Assembly (NCBI RefSeq): GCF_008041835.1
Contig: NZ_VRYE01000067.1
Span: 1-58,317, forward strand
Direction: 5' to 3'
DNA from: Ectopseudomonas mendocina
GTDB taxonomy: Bacteria; Pseudomonadota; Gammaproteobacteria; Pseudomonadales; Pseudomonadaceae
DNA: 58,317 nt
Below are positions 42,126-49,949 of this stretch, in pieces; the first letter of the stretch is position 1, and each line of letters begins with the position of its first letter. Under the pieces are notes generated by a model. The model was not told where the DNA came from, ran no database searches, and saw nothing but the letters and a program-made list of their open reading frames with translations. The position numbers and the translations under genes were made by a program.

Positions 42126-42687
42126 TATCCGTATCAGCTCTTTTATTGCAGTATCTGCATGCATTGCCATAGGTACTTCAGTGAGCGCTAAAGCTAATGG
42201 TTTTTCATTAAAAGGAACGATGTGGGAGCGAGCGTCAATGGCCTCCGTATGCAAGCCGGACCCTCTGCTTCTATATTCACTAGCTCTAAAGGAATCTAAA
42301 ACATCTGCCGGAAAAGGCATGATTGCACCTCACCCGTTTGCGCTTCGCAATGAACCTAGTGGCGCTCTGTACCCTAATACCTACATGGATGCCAAGGCTG
42401 TACTCGGCAAATATATTGCCGAAGACATCCTCACCGACATAGGGATTATGCAAATAAACTATCGTTGGAACGGAAATAGAGTAGCGCGCCCGGAGTTTCT
42501 TCTTGACCCCGAGGTGAACATCCGCGTTGGTGCTGAGATACTTTGCGAGTCGATTGCTCAATATCCTGTCGATATGCAACTTGCTATTGGTGGGTACCAT
42601 ACACGAAACCCAAAGCGTGAACTTGACGCACGCGAGTATGCGAGTAATGTGCTCAGCATTTGGCGTTCACTACAGCGTTTAAAGTAA
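42118..42687 (+). CDS. lytic transglycosylase (VirB1-like)
   Basis: 189 residues with a signal peptide (about 24 residues, ending VSAKA) and a transglycosylase SLT domain: LALKESKTS with catalytic Glu59, DIGIMQINYRWNG, LLDPEVNIRVGAEIL and IGGYHTRNP. Opens peptidoglycan for a conjugation pilus or secretion apparatus. AT-richer than the left part of the window. Ten bases before the FlhC-like gene. Confidence 0.85.
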   Translation: MFNIRISSFIAVSACIAIGTSVSAKANGFSLKGTMWERASMASVCKPDPLLLYSLALKESKTSAGKGMIAPHPFALRNEPSGALYPNTYMDAKAVLGKYIAEDILTDIGIMQINYRWNGNRVARPEFLLDPEVNIRVGAEILCESIAQYPVDMQLAIGGYHTRNPKRELDAREYASNVLSIWRSLQRLK

Positions 42688-42697
42688 GGGCAGGGAC

Positions 42698-43732
42698 ATG
42701 CGAGTTAAGATCAACGCATCGATGATACAAATGGGTCTGCGCTGGCTGACATCTGGCTTGCGGGATTTCAATGTCATTCTCGCCGAGCAGCGCTTGACTC
42801 AAAGCGATATGGTTTGGCTTTCGTCTTTGAGCGCGAACCAGCGTCAGTTGAACGCTGTAGATGCCCTTCCCGTTTCTCTCTACCGTGTTCACTACAACAC
42901 CCTGAAAGTCGGCAGGGGCTACCTGGACGATGAGGAATTCAGGGAGATTGGCAACAAGATGGTCATGTTCATGGAGTTTTGTCATTTCTCCCGCGTCAAC
43001 GAAACAAGCCCTATTCTGGCTGTAGGCCTCGACGATGTTGGGTATCGGGTGTTCGAGGCAGGATCTTTCGACTCTCGCATGATGCTGGTGAGCCGCGGCG
43101 GGTTCTCGATTGGCACCAGGTGCAACCTCAGGAAGCTGAGGATGAACCTATCATCGCCAGATGATCAACTGAGAGACGTGACCACCGTATTGCTTGGCGA
43201 CCTTCGGTACTTCCTGAAGCCTGGCGTGAGTGGCATAGGCCGGGTTAAAGACTATCCGTCTACGATGCCCCTCGATGTGGTTGCGACCGAGTTGCTTCAG
43301 CAGAAGCTACAGCCAAAGCTGGTCGCGCAATGGACAGGATTGAATGCAGACGAGGTAGTACGGATGAAGCGCTCTTTGCTACGGGATACCCCCCTTGTCC
43401 AGTCCCAAAGCGGGCGAATACAGGCACCGAATAAGACACTGGCTGAAAGCCCTCTTCACAGCCTGCTCTACCTCACTGTGTACAGGCTGCTCGCCGACAA
43501 TCCTCTTCGGCGGACGAATGCTCGCGCGGTGGTTGCGGCTCATCGTGAGTATGTGGAGCTGTGTAAAGCGGTTGGCGTCGAGGCCAGCGATATGATCTCC
43601 CCTTCCAATGGCTACCAGCTCAGCAACGCAATGAAGACCGGAGACATCACTCTCACCCCGTGCAGCAAGTGCAAGGAGATCAATGCTCGTTACGCGCTCA
43701 AGCCCGGCCGATGCATCTGGTGCAACCACTGA
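42698..43732 (+). CDS. FlhC-like transcriptional activator
   Basis: 344 residues. The C-terminal half matches FlhC/SetC/AcaC-type activators: SLLYLTVYRLLADNPL, VVAAHREYVELCK, SNGYQLSNAMKTGDITLTPC and a zinc site of four cysteines at 322, 325, 339 and 342 (C-x2-C-x13-C-x2-C). It is much longer than FlhC (about 190 residues); the N-terminal 170 residues are not recognised. Such activators switch on conjugation genes in SXT and IncC with a FlhD-like partner, not seen here. Confidence 0.7.
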   Translation: MRVKINASMIQMGLRWLTSGLRDFNVILAEQRLTQSDMVWLSSLSANQRQLNAVDALPVSLYRVHYNTLKVGRGYLDDEEFREIGNKMVMFMEFCHFSRVNETSPILAVGLDDVGYRVFEAGSFDSRMMLVSRGGFSIGTRCNLRKLRMNLSSPDDQLRDVTTVLLGDLRYFLKPGVSGIGRVKDYPSTMPLDVVATELLQQKLQPKLVAQWTGLNADEVVRMKRSLLRDTPLVQSQSGRIQAPNKTLAESPLHSLLYLTVYRLLADNPLRRTNARAVVAAHREYVELCKAVGVEASDMISPSNGYQLSNAMKTGDITLTPCSKCKEINARYALKPGRCIWCNH

Positions 43733-43762
43733 ACATCCTCTGCCAGGCCGTAGCCAGGCGGC

Positions 43763-43782
43763 ATGCCAAGCGGACGACTTGG
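43763..43782. repeat. hairpin at left end of TnpB element
   Basis: CCAAG/CTTGG around a 7-base loop, 30-50 bp before tnpB. May be the left-end hairpin of an IS200/IS605-type element, though the promoter-like element for the downstream gene overlaps it. Confidence 0.3.
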
Positions 43783-43806
43783 GTTATGGGTGAGATGCTG
43801 TAGGGT
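43779..43806 (+). promoter_or_regulatory. TTGGGT-N16-TAGGGT promoter-like element
   Basis: TTGGGT (43779-43784) and TAGGGT (43801-43806). The word GTGAGATGCTGTAGGGT matches GTGAGATTCTTAGGGT before the duplicated gene at 45690, indicating that this was the promoter of the gene at 45143 before TnpB was inserted. Confidence 0.5.
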
Positions 43807-43813
43807 CGGAAGC

Positions 43814-45115
43814 ATGCAAAGGCGAAAAGTGACCTTTAGGCTTTACCCCAATGTCAGCCAGCAAGAACGGCTGGACGGCTGGGTGCGCCTGCACGCCGAA
43901 CTGTACAACGCTGCGCTTCAGGAGCGCATCGAGGCGTACCGCAAAGCTGGTATCAGTATCAGCTACTACGACCAACAGAACACGTTACCCGTCATAAAAC
44001 AGTTTCGGCCGGAGCTGGTCGAGCTGGGTAGTCATGCCCTGCAAGAGACCCTGCGCCGACTGGATCGAGCCTTTCAGGCGTTCTTTCGCCGGGTCAAAGC
44101 TGGCCAGTCACCGGGATTTCCCCGCTTCAAATCCAGCGCCCGCTACTCGGGCTTCTCCTACCCCGATCCAGCCGGCTGGAAGCTCCAGCAGCTCGGCCAG
44201 CGCGGCGGCACGTTGCGGCTGGGCAGCGGCAAGGGCGCGATGATGATTCGTCTGCGGGGCCGCCACCGTTTCGCCGATTTCACGCCGAATGACCTGACCC
44301 TCAGCCGCCGCCGCAATCACGCCACCGGCCAAGATCAGTGGTATGCCTCGATCACCCTACGGGTGCCCGAGTCCGCCTGTCGGCGTGAGCGAACAGGCGA
44401 CGATGCAATTGGTATCGACCTGGGCGTCAGTCACTGGGCCAACTTTGATGATGGCAGCCAGATCGAAAACCCCCGCTGGCTGCGCGAGGCGCTGCCCCAG
44501 TTGGCCAACCTGCAACGACAACGCGCCAGAAGGAAGCGGGGTTCGCACCGCTATCGGCTGCTAAGCCAGGAAATCATCCGTCTGCACCAGCGCATTGCAG
44601 ATGGACGGCGCGACTTCCTGCATAAACAAACGACTTCCCTGGTGCAGCGCTGCGCCCTGATCGCCACGGAAGAACTGCAACCCCAGAACATGAGCCGCAG
44701 CGCTAAGGGCACGGTTGAGAAACCGGGCCGTCGCGTGCGGCAAAAGGCTGGACTGAACCGGGAAATTCTCTCGGCCGGCTTCAGCATGGCGCATCAGATG
44801 CTCACCTACAAAGCGCACGAAGCTGGTTCCGTTTTGCATCTGTCCGATACGCGCCGATTAAAACCCTCGCAGCGCTGTTCAGCCTGCTGGGCCATCGTGC
44901 CCAAACTGCTCAGTGAGCGCATGCACCGCTGTGCCTGTGGCTGCGTGCTGCCGAGGGATCAGAACAGCGCCAGGGTCGTACTGCTCGACGCCTGGATACT
45001 GCAAGACACGCCTGGGACGGGCGTGACGGCGAGACTCAAGCCGCTGTCCGCGCAAGCGGTCAAGCCCAAGTCAACGACCCGCGAAATTCCGACGACAACC
45101 GCACATGCGGTTTAG
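43814..45115 (+). CDS. tnpB: TnpB/OrfB RNA-guided transposon nuclease (IS200/IS605, IS1341 type)
   Basis: 434 residues. N-terminal MQRRKVTFRLYPNVSQQERL and the YNAALQERIEAY block; RuvC-like residues in AIGIDLGVSHWA (Asp202), ATEELQPQN (Glu286/287) and DQNSARVV (Asp382); zinc site with Cys355, Cys358 and a CACGC cluster at 373-377. No TnpA partner is present, as in IS1341-type elements. The 3' end carries a CCGCACATGCGG hairpin (45099-45110), the expected position of the omega RNA and right end. Inserted upstream of one of two duplicated genes. Confidence 0.88.
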   Translation: MQRRKVTFRLYPNVSQQERLDGWVRLHAELYNAALQERIEAYRKAGISISYYDQQNTLPVIKQFRPELVELGSHALQETLRRLDRAFQAFFRRVKAGQSPGFPRFKSSARYSGFSYPDPAGWKLQQLGQRGGTLRLGSGKGAMMIRLRGRHRFADFTPNDLTLSRRRNHATGQDQWYASITLRVPESACRRERTGDDAIGIDLGVSHWANFDDGSQIENPRWLREALPQLANLQRQRARRKRGSHRYRLLSQEIIRLHQRIADGRRDFLHKQTTSLVQRCALIATEELQPQNMSRSAKGTVEKPGRRVRQKAGLNREILSAGFSMAHQMLTYKAHEAGSVLHLSDTRRLKPSQRCSACWAIVPKLLSERMHRCACGCVLPRDQNSARVVLLDAWILQDTPGTGVTARLKPLSAQAVKPKSTTREIPTTTAHAV

Positions 45116-45130
45116 TGGCGGAAGAGTTCA
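45099..45130 (+). ncRNA. probable omega RNA 3' end / right end of TnpB element
   Basis: Hairpin CCGCACATGCGG at the end of tnpB, then a short conserved-looking tail (GTTTAGTGGCGGAAGAG). In IS605-type elements the guide begins just after this end. Boundary inferred from where similarity to the duplicated downstream gene starts (about 45134). Confidence 0.45.
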
Positions 45131-45142
45131 TTGGTGAACGAG

Positions 45143-45505
45143 ATGCGAAACGACAAAGTTGAGTGCCAGTGCTGCAAGAAAATGATGGTCCCGAAGGTGG
45201 TCACTAGCGCCCCCTTCTACATCAGCGGCGTCCCCGTTGGTGGCCGGGACCCGGAGTCTTCGGTTTGTCCGTTTTGCCTGTCGCCCAAGTGGATGCTGAC
45301 TGAGCAGCAGGTTCTCACTGGAGCAAAAGCGAATGCTGAGTTTTTTGGCATCATGGTGTTGCTTCTGATCAACATCGTCGTGTTCGCCCGCTTGGGTGCC
45401 GAGGCGTTGGGCGTGAGCCTTGGCCTGTCTGTTTTGATGTTCCTGTTGCGGGAGCGAATTGCCATCGCGGTGAAGGGTTGGCTGGCCGAACTCTTCAAGG
45501 GATGA
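45143..45505 (+). CDS. zinc-ribbon small membrane protein, copy 1
   Basis: 120 residues. N-terminal ECQCCKKMMVPKVV and VCPFCLS form a four-cysteine zinc-ribbon-like unit; the second half has two hydrophobic segments. Function not known. The first 25 codons are nearly identical to those of the gene at 45690, so the pair arose by duplication. The TnpB element lies just upstream and separates it from its likely promoter and natural ribosome site. Confidence 0.6.
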   Translation: MRNDKVECQCCKKMMVPKVVTSAPFYISGVPVGGRDPESSVCPFCLSPKWMLTEQQVLTGAKANAEFFGIMVLLLINIVVFARLGAEALGVSLGLSVLMFLLRERIAIAVKGWLAELFKG

Positions 45506-45631
45506 ATTGGGCAGTCGATAGAGAGAAAGGTTTCGTTGTGCGCCAGGCTCGCCCGCAGTCGCGAAGGTGAGGTGTCTACCCATCCAGGGAGAGGCCTGCC
45601 CTAGCCAGTTCCTGCCATTACGTAGATTCGC

Positions 45632-45659
45632 TTGGGTTTACAGCGCGCTGTGAGATTCT
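45632..45659 (+). promoter_or_regulatory. TTGGGT-N16-GATTCT promoter-like element
   Basis: TTGGGT (45632-45637) and GATTCT (45654-45659), 16-bp spacer, about 30 bp before the gene at 45690. Confidence 0.5.
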
Positions 45660-45689
45660 TAGGGTAAGAACTTTCGAGGGGTGAACGAG

Positions 45690-45995
45690 ATGCGAAACGA
45701 CAAGGCTGAGTGCCAATGCTGCAAGAAAATGATGGTTCCACGTGTGGTTATGGAGCGATCGATTTATGTCGATGGTGTGCAGGTCGGGGGTGAGAAGCCT
45801 CTCAAAAGCATCTGCCCCTTCTGTTTAAGCGAGGAGTGGAATGGGATGCCTCGGAAAAGCGGGCTTGCTCGCTTGCGTCGTGATGCCATTCTTGGGCTTC
45901 GAGCGATTTCTTTGGAGCTGACTATCATTGGTGGAATCGCCCTCTTTTTCGCTGTCATGGCGATCTACCGATTTGTCTTTGTCGGCTTCAACTAA
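45690..45995 (+). CDS. zinc-ribbon small membrane protein, copy 2
   Basis: 101 residues from the ATG at 45690, nine bases after GAGGGG. N-terminal ECQCCKKMMVPRVV and ICPFCLS repeat the zinc-ribbon unit of copy 1; the C-terminal half has one or two hydrophobic segments and diverges from copy 1. Followed by a terminator. Confidence 0.6.
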   Translation: MRNDKAECQCCKKMMVPRVVMERSIYVDGVQVGGEKPLKSICPFCLSEEWNGMPRKSGLARLRRDAILGLRAISLELTIIGGIALFFAVMAIYRFVFVGFN

Positions 45996-46053
45996 AAAGG
46001 GGCCTTGCGGAGTATATAGTGAATTTTGTGTACTTCTGTTGGTGAGTGAGTGA

Positions 46054-46087
46054 ATGCCCCATAAGCAAAGGCTTTTGGGGCATTTTT
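46054..46087 (+). terminator. terminator hairpin
   Basis: ATGCCCC/GGGGCAT stem with an imperfect inner stem and TTTTT; ends the plus-strand gene at 45995 and marks the end of the backbone before the integron region. Confidence 0.7.
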
Positions 46088-46089
46088 AG

Positions 46090-46168
46090 TTTTTACACGG
46101 TATGTAATTTGGTGTGTAAAAATAGGAGCACTTGCTCCAAGGGCTCTGCCCTCTCGCCGCAAGCGGCG
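46090..46168. repeat. row of inverted repeats at left edge of integron island
   Basis: An inverted repeat TTTTTACAC/GTGTGTAAAAA (46090-46122) is followed by three tight hairpins: GGAGCA/TGCTCC (46125-46138), AGGGC/GCCCT (46140-46152) and CGCCGC/GCGGCG (46155-46168). Eight bases later the 24-bp boundary repeat begins. No gene is seen from 46088 to 46353. Confidence 0.7.
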
Positions 46169-46175
46169 ATTCACC

Positions 46176-46199
46176 CGAGGTATTTCACGACCAGCGATG
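46176..46199. repeat. 24-bp direct repeat, left copy
   Basis: Starts CGAGGTATTTCACG and ends CAGCGATG. Matches 51701-51724 at 23 of 24 positions. The pair brackets the whole integron, so it may be an attachment site or target duplication. Confidence 0.75.
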
Positions 46200-46353
46200 T
46201 GATCCAGTGAGAGCACAGATACAGATAACTTCCTCGGGGATGCTTAAAAGTGAGCAATGGTCGTACCACCATACTCATACTGTAGCTGGAGGATGCCATA
46301 ATAAATTGGCCGCCCGTAGCTTTGGTCGCAAAGCGAACGTTCAGATTTCGGAA

Positions 46354-46473
46354 TAACGCCCTGTTAAGGTGTGAGCAACGCAATACCGAAGCCTCCACAC
46401 ACCACCTTAATCACTTAAATCAACGCATAGTGAAAATGCCACGCGTTGCGAATCACTCTTGAACAGTTTGTTA
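46354..46473 (-). other. attC site of the dfrA cassette
   Basis: About 120 bp with VCR-like ends: on the minus strand TAACAAACTGTTC... to ...CAGGGCGTTA, with an internal CAACGCGTGGC/ATGCGTTG pairing. The dfrA stop codon lies in its first bases. Confidence 0.85.
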
Positions 46474-46944
46474 GCCCTTTGTCCAAATTTGGTACGTGTA
46501 ATCAATATTTGAACTGAAACTTTGCTCAAATGTTTGCTTGAAACTCTGTGGAACTGAAGGGAAAAACACGTCGCCAGAGATGTGCTTATGAATCACTGAA
46601 AGATGGATAACATCTGCTTGTTCGATTAATGCTTTGTAAATTTCACCACCACCAGAAACAAAGACATGTGTTGTCGTGTTGTCTAAGTAAGCTAATGCCG
46701 ATTCAACGCTTGTGAAATAAACAACATCAGGATCATTCGAGGCCATTTCAGTACGAGTAACCACAGCATATTTCCTATTCGGAAGTTTACCCATTGAGTC
46801 GAAAGTTTTACGACCGACTAAAAGCCAATGATTGTAAGTCATAGCTTTGAACAGGAGCTGCTCACCATATACATGCCAAGGTATATCCAATCCAGAGCCA
46901 ATTACTCCATTCTCGGAAACAGCTGCCATAATGGATATTTTCAT
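46471..46944 (-). CDS. dfrA: trimethoprim-resistant dihydrofolate reductase (DfrA, dfrA6/dfrA31-like)
   Basis: 157 residues, the exact size of the DfrA1-type group. It reduces dihydrofolate and is insensitive to trimethoprim. Marks: [69 protein letters not shown] and C-terminal [12 protein letters not shown]. It is the cassette furthest from intI. Ribosome site AGGAGG lies before the ATG. Low GC compared with the plasmid backbone, consistent with cassette origin in Vibrio-like hosts. Confidence 0.93.
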   Translation of the reverse strand: MKISIMAAVSENGVIGSGLDIPWHVYGEQLLFKAMTYNHWLLVGRKTFDSMGKLPNRKYAVVTRTEMASNDPDVVYFTSVESALAYLDNTTTHVFVSGGGEIYKALIEQADVIHLSVIHKHISGDVFFPSVPQSFKQTFEQSFSSNIDYTYQIWTKG

Positions 46945-46960
46945 TTTTCCTCCTGAGGGC

Positions 46961-47083
46961 TAACGCCCGCCTAAGGGGCTGGCAACGCATTACTACTAAA
47001 CTCAAACACAACAACCGAAACCACCGCGGCTCAATGGGACTGGAAACGCCACGCGTTGACAGTCCCTCTTGAGGCGTTTGTTA
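46961..47083 (-). other. attC site, Vibrio cholerae repeat (VCR) type
   Basis: 123 bp. On the minus strand TAACAAACGCCTCAAGAGGG to CTTAGGCGGGCGTTA, with the GTCAACGCGTGGCG and ATGCGTTG inner boxes typical of V. cholerae superintegron repeats. Belongs to the nucleotidyltransferase cassette, whose stop codon opens the site. Confidence 0.92.
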
Positions 47084-47623
47084 TGGCGCAATTCTCAAGT
47101 CAGGCCACATAGCCAACCAACCCTTTGACTTTACTCGATTTTCGAAGATTCCATATGTTCGTTTAGGGTTATGTGTGATGAAACCTTGAAATAAACTCTC
47201 GAAACCAAAGGCTGATATACATTCGTAACGATCGTGCTGGACTTTCCTCACTGCTACCGCCGTTTCTTTTTCAGGCCAATAGCTCATGGCATCCAATGTG
47301 CTTTGGTAAGGATTGTCGCCATTTTGTAAGTGCATCTTAGCTTGATTTTTCACTTGCCAATTGAGCTGGGGCATTTGCTCCGACAACTTAAGTTCAAGTG
47401 ATTTTTCATAATCTGAATCTAAACGATCGGCATCGAAGAAAATGACATCAATGTCGTTTAATGCCGTCAGCTTTACGTTGTGATGTAAAGAGTCCCAGAC
47501 AAGATTTCGCACAAAACCTGCGCCTATGTAGCATTGAGGCAATTCAAGCTGATAAACACATTCTAGTGCTTCAAGTCGAATGGGATCTTTTCTAATTAAA
47601 TCAACGATGGCTTTCATTTTCAC
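47081..47623 (-). CDS. nucleotidyltransferase-family protein (integron cassette)
   Basis: 180 residues of the NTP_transf_6 type, common in Vibrio integron cassettes. Marks: CYIGAGFVRNLVWDSLH, LNDIDVIFFDADRL with the DxD pair, ATxxK-like centre and RVKSKGWLAMWPDLRI. The substrate is unknown; no resistance role should be assumed. Flanked by attC sites on both sides. Confidence 0.82.
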   Translation of the reverse strand: MKMKAIVDLIRKDPIRLEALECVYQLELPQCYIGAGFVRNLVWDSLHHNVKLTALNDIDVIFFDADRLDSDYEKSLELKLSEQMPQLNWQVKNQAKMHLQNGDNPYQSTLDAMSYWPEKETAVAVRKVQHDRYECISAFGFESLFQGFITHNPKRTYGIFENRVKSKGWLAMWPDLRIAP

Positions 47624-47631
47624 CTTGCGCC

Positions 47632-47752
47632 ATAACGCCCGCTTAAGTGGTGAGCAACGCTACCACAACACTCAATTATTACACCGTAAATACAAAAGCC
47701 AATTCAAACTAAAACCGCCAAACGTTGCGAATCCGTCTTAAAGCGTTTGTTA
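47632..47752 (-). other. attC site of the qnrVC cassette
   Basis: About 121 bp; minus-strand ends TAACAAACGCTTT and AAGCGGGCGTTA with internal CAACG/CGTTG boxes. VCR-like but more AT-rich in the loop than the site at 46961. Confidence 0.88.
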
Positions 47753-47774
47753 TGTGCGTAGCCGAATCTTGCGC

Positions 47775-48431
47775 TTAGTCAGGAACAATGATTACCCCTA
47801 ATTGCTCCAGTAACTGTTCCTGTTGCCACGAGCATATTTTTACACCCGTAAGATCAATCTTTCGAGGATCTAAACCATAAAGCTCTGAATGGCTTAAATC
47901 ACAGCCTTGTACTCTAAACTGTTCCCAGCAGTCTTCCGAAAAAACACCACGGCTTAAATCTGATTCTTTAAATGAAGCGCCTCGAAGATTTGCACCAATC
48001 CATCTATTTTCGAACAGGTCACATTTTTCAATAAGCTGCTGCTCAAAATTGGCATAGGATAAGTTACAACCTGTTATGTATGCAGAACAAAAGTACATTT
48101 TATTCGAAACCTGATTTACAAAACTAACTTGACTAAAATTTGCTCCTTTAAGATCACAATCTCTCAGTTCAATACCAAAGCAATTTGCCCCCTTAAAATG
48201 GGACATTGAAAGCTGACAGTTTTTAAATGAAGCATCTCGAAGATCAGCATAAGAAAAATCGCACCCTTCCAATGCCCCCTGCTCTATGAAAGTACAGTTA
48301 ATGAACTGTGTATCTCGGAGGTTTGAGCGCTTAAAATTACAATGTATAAAAGTACAATTGCTAAAGATATGTTCTTGCAAGTCCTGATGTGAGAAGTTCA
48401 CTTGATTATATAATTGCTTTGATTTTTCCAT
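47775..48431 (-). CDS. qnrVC: QnrVC-family pentapeptide repeat protein (quinolone resistance)
   Basis: 218 residues, start ATG at 48431 with GGAG seven bases upstream. Pentapeptide repeats (A/C-D/N-L/F-x-x) run nearly the whole length, e.g. CDFSYADLRDASFKNC and WIGANLRGASFKESDLSRG; the C-terminal KICSWQQEQLLEQLGVIIVP is the Qnr signature. Qnr proteins mimic DNA and protect gyrase and topoisomerase IV from quinolones. First cassette in the array. Confidence 0.93.
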   Translation of the reverse strand: MEKSKQLYNQVNFSHQDLQEHIFSNCTFIHCNFKRSNLRDTQFINCTFIEQGALEGCDFSYADLRDASFKNCQLSMSHFKGANCFGIELRDCDLKGANFSQVSFVNQVSNKMYFCSAYITGCNLSYANFEQQLIEKCDLFENRWIGANLRGASFKESDLSRGVFSEDCWEQFRVQGCDLSHSELYGLDPRKIDLTGVKICSWQQEQLLEQLGVIIVPD

Positions 48432-48460
48432 GCTGTGGCTCCAAAAAACATTTGATTTGA

Positions 48461-48488
48461 AGACTATCATTTACCTGAAAGTTCTCAA
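48461..48488 (-). promoter_or_regulatory. candidate cassette promoter of qnrVC
   Basis: Minus-strand TTGAGA (48483-48488) and TAGTCT (48461-48466) with a 16-bp spacer, 30 bp before the start codon. QnrVC cassettes are known to carry their own promoter; the exact boxes are a reading by eye. Confidence 0.4.
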
Positions 48489-48640
48489 CAAAAACAAAAC
48501 CAATAAAAACAGAAACTTAAAACACCCCGTTTTAGCCAAAATAAGGCATCAAAACGGCATTTTAAAGGTGGCTAATTCGAAACGACCGATGCGGCCAGCC
48601 AGAAGAAAGTTTCAGTGAATCTGGCTTGTTTTAGAGAAAG

Positions 48641-48648
48641 CACATAAC
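48641..48648 (-). other. attI x cassette junction
   Basis: Minus-strand G|TTATGTGC marks the recombination point (between 48648 and 48647) of the first cassette with attI. The attI region extends to the right, roughly to 48770; 48650-48880 has no gene. Confidence 0.65.
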
Positions 48649-48899
48649 AGCTTATTAGTTTGCTTTCTTATTAAACCGCAACACCATCACCCAGTCCAAT
48701 ACTGCTTCACAACCTGAATAACCTCGATTTTTCAGATCATTACCCCTCCATCTCAGGGGGCTTTTGAGCTTTTGGTTCTGTGAAAAGTGTGCACGCGGGA
48801 TATTTATGCACGTTTTTGCACGTTAAATCCAGTGGGTCGAATTTTTCCCATGCTGAAACAGATACCGGCGATTTTCAAGGTAGTTGTCGCGTGAGCGTG

Positions 48900-49949
48900 T
48901 CACGCTGCCTTTGATGTTTGCTGCAGTACCGCTTCCCGCTCCGGGTTCAGGCACACGATTGGTGCCAGCACCCAGTTCCTGATGTTGCCGCTCCAGCGCT
49001 CCGGGTGCCGTGCACGCGCCGCCTCGTACAGCTCGATACGCTTGCGCAGCAACTCTTCCGCCTGGCCAGTATGTCGCTGCGCCGGGGTCACGAACTTCAG
49101 GGCGCTGTGGCGATGTTCATGGTTGTACCAGGCCACGAAGCTGTTCACCCAGTTCCTGGCCTGCTCCAGCGTGTCGAAGGGCCGCTCCGGCCACAGCGGG
49201 CAGTACTTCGCCGTGCGGAACAAGGCCTCGGCATAGGCGTTGTCATTGCTCACCCGCGGGCGGCTGAACGAGGGCATCACACCCAGGTTCTGCATGGCCG
49301 CCAGCATGGTCGAGCCCTTCATCGCGCTGCCGTTGTCCGAGTGCAGTACCAGCGGCTGGCCTGCCCGCTGTTCACGTAGGCAGGCCTGGCGTAGCAGCTG
49401 GGCGGCCTGCTCGGCGCTTTCACTTTCATGCACCTCGTTGGCCACCAGCTTCCGGCTGTAGACGTCCTTGATCATGTACCAGTAGAAGTAACGGCCCTTG
49501 ACCGTGGTCGGCAGCCAGGTGATGTCCCAGCACCACAGCTGGTTCGGGCCGTCGGCCACATGGGTCGTCAGCGCTCGTTTCACCGGTGGGCGGCTACGGC
49601 CGCGCGGATGCTGCTGTTCGGCGTCCTTCAGCAACCGGTAAAAGGTCGACTCCGAGGCCAGCCAGGTGCCCTGATCGGCCAGCCGCGCCACGATCTGCTG
49701 CGGCGGCAGGCTGACAAACTCGGGCTGGTTGGCGACCTCCAGCACGCGGCAGCGCTCTTGCGGGGTCAGCTTGTTGGCCGGCTCAGCTCGCTGTGCCGAA
49801 GGACGCCGATCCTCCGGGCAGTGCTGCCAGCGCTGCAGGCTGCGCAGCGACAGGCCCAGTTCGGCGCAGGCCTGCGCCCGCCGCGCTCCCGCCGCCACGG
49901 CGTCCTCGATCAACTGCAGCGTTTCACGGCGATCCGGGGCGCTGATCAT
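48900..49949 (-). CDS. IS3-family transposase OrfB (DDE)
   Basis: 349 residues with a helix-turn-helix start (ACAELGLSLRSLQRWQ) and an rve-type DDE core: CWDITWLPT (Asp), LHSDNGSAMKG (Asp), SNDNAYAEALFRTAKY (Glu) with WVNSFVAWYNHEHRHSAL downstream. Start overlaps the OrfA stop by 4 bp, so coupled translation or frameshifting is likely. Appears complete. Confidence 0.9.
   Translation of the reverse strand: MISAPDRRETLQLIEDAVAAGARRAQACAELGLSLRSLQRWQHCPEDRRPSAQRAEPANKLTPQERCRVLEVANQPEFVSLPPQQIVARLADQGTWLASESTFYRLLKDAEQQHPRGRSRPPVKRALTTHVADGPNQLWCWDITWLPTTVKGRYFYWYMIKDVYSRKLVANEVHESESAEQAAQLLRQACLREQRAGQPLVLHSDNGSAMKGSTMLAAMQNLGVMPSFSRPRVSNDNAYAEALFRTAKYCPLWPERPFDTLEQARNWVNSFVAWYNHEHRHSALKFVTPAQRHTGQAEELLRKRIELYEAARARHPERWSGNIRNWVLAPIVCLNPEREAVLQQTSKAA

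Noticed and set aside
46171..46398. 75-codon minus-strand frame left of the dfrA attC
   Set aside because: Runs from attC into the boundary repeat with no ribosome site; no family seen.
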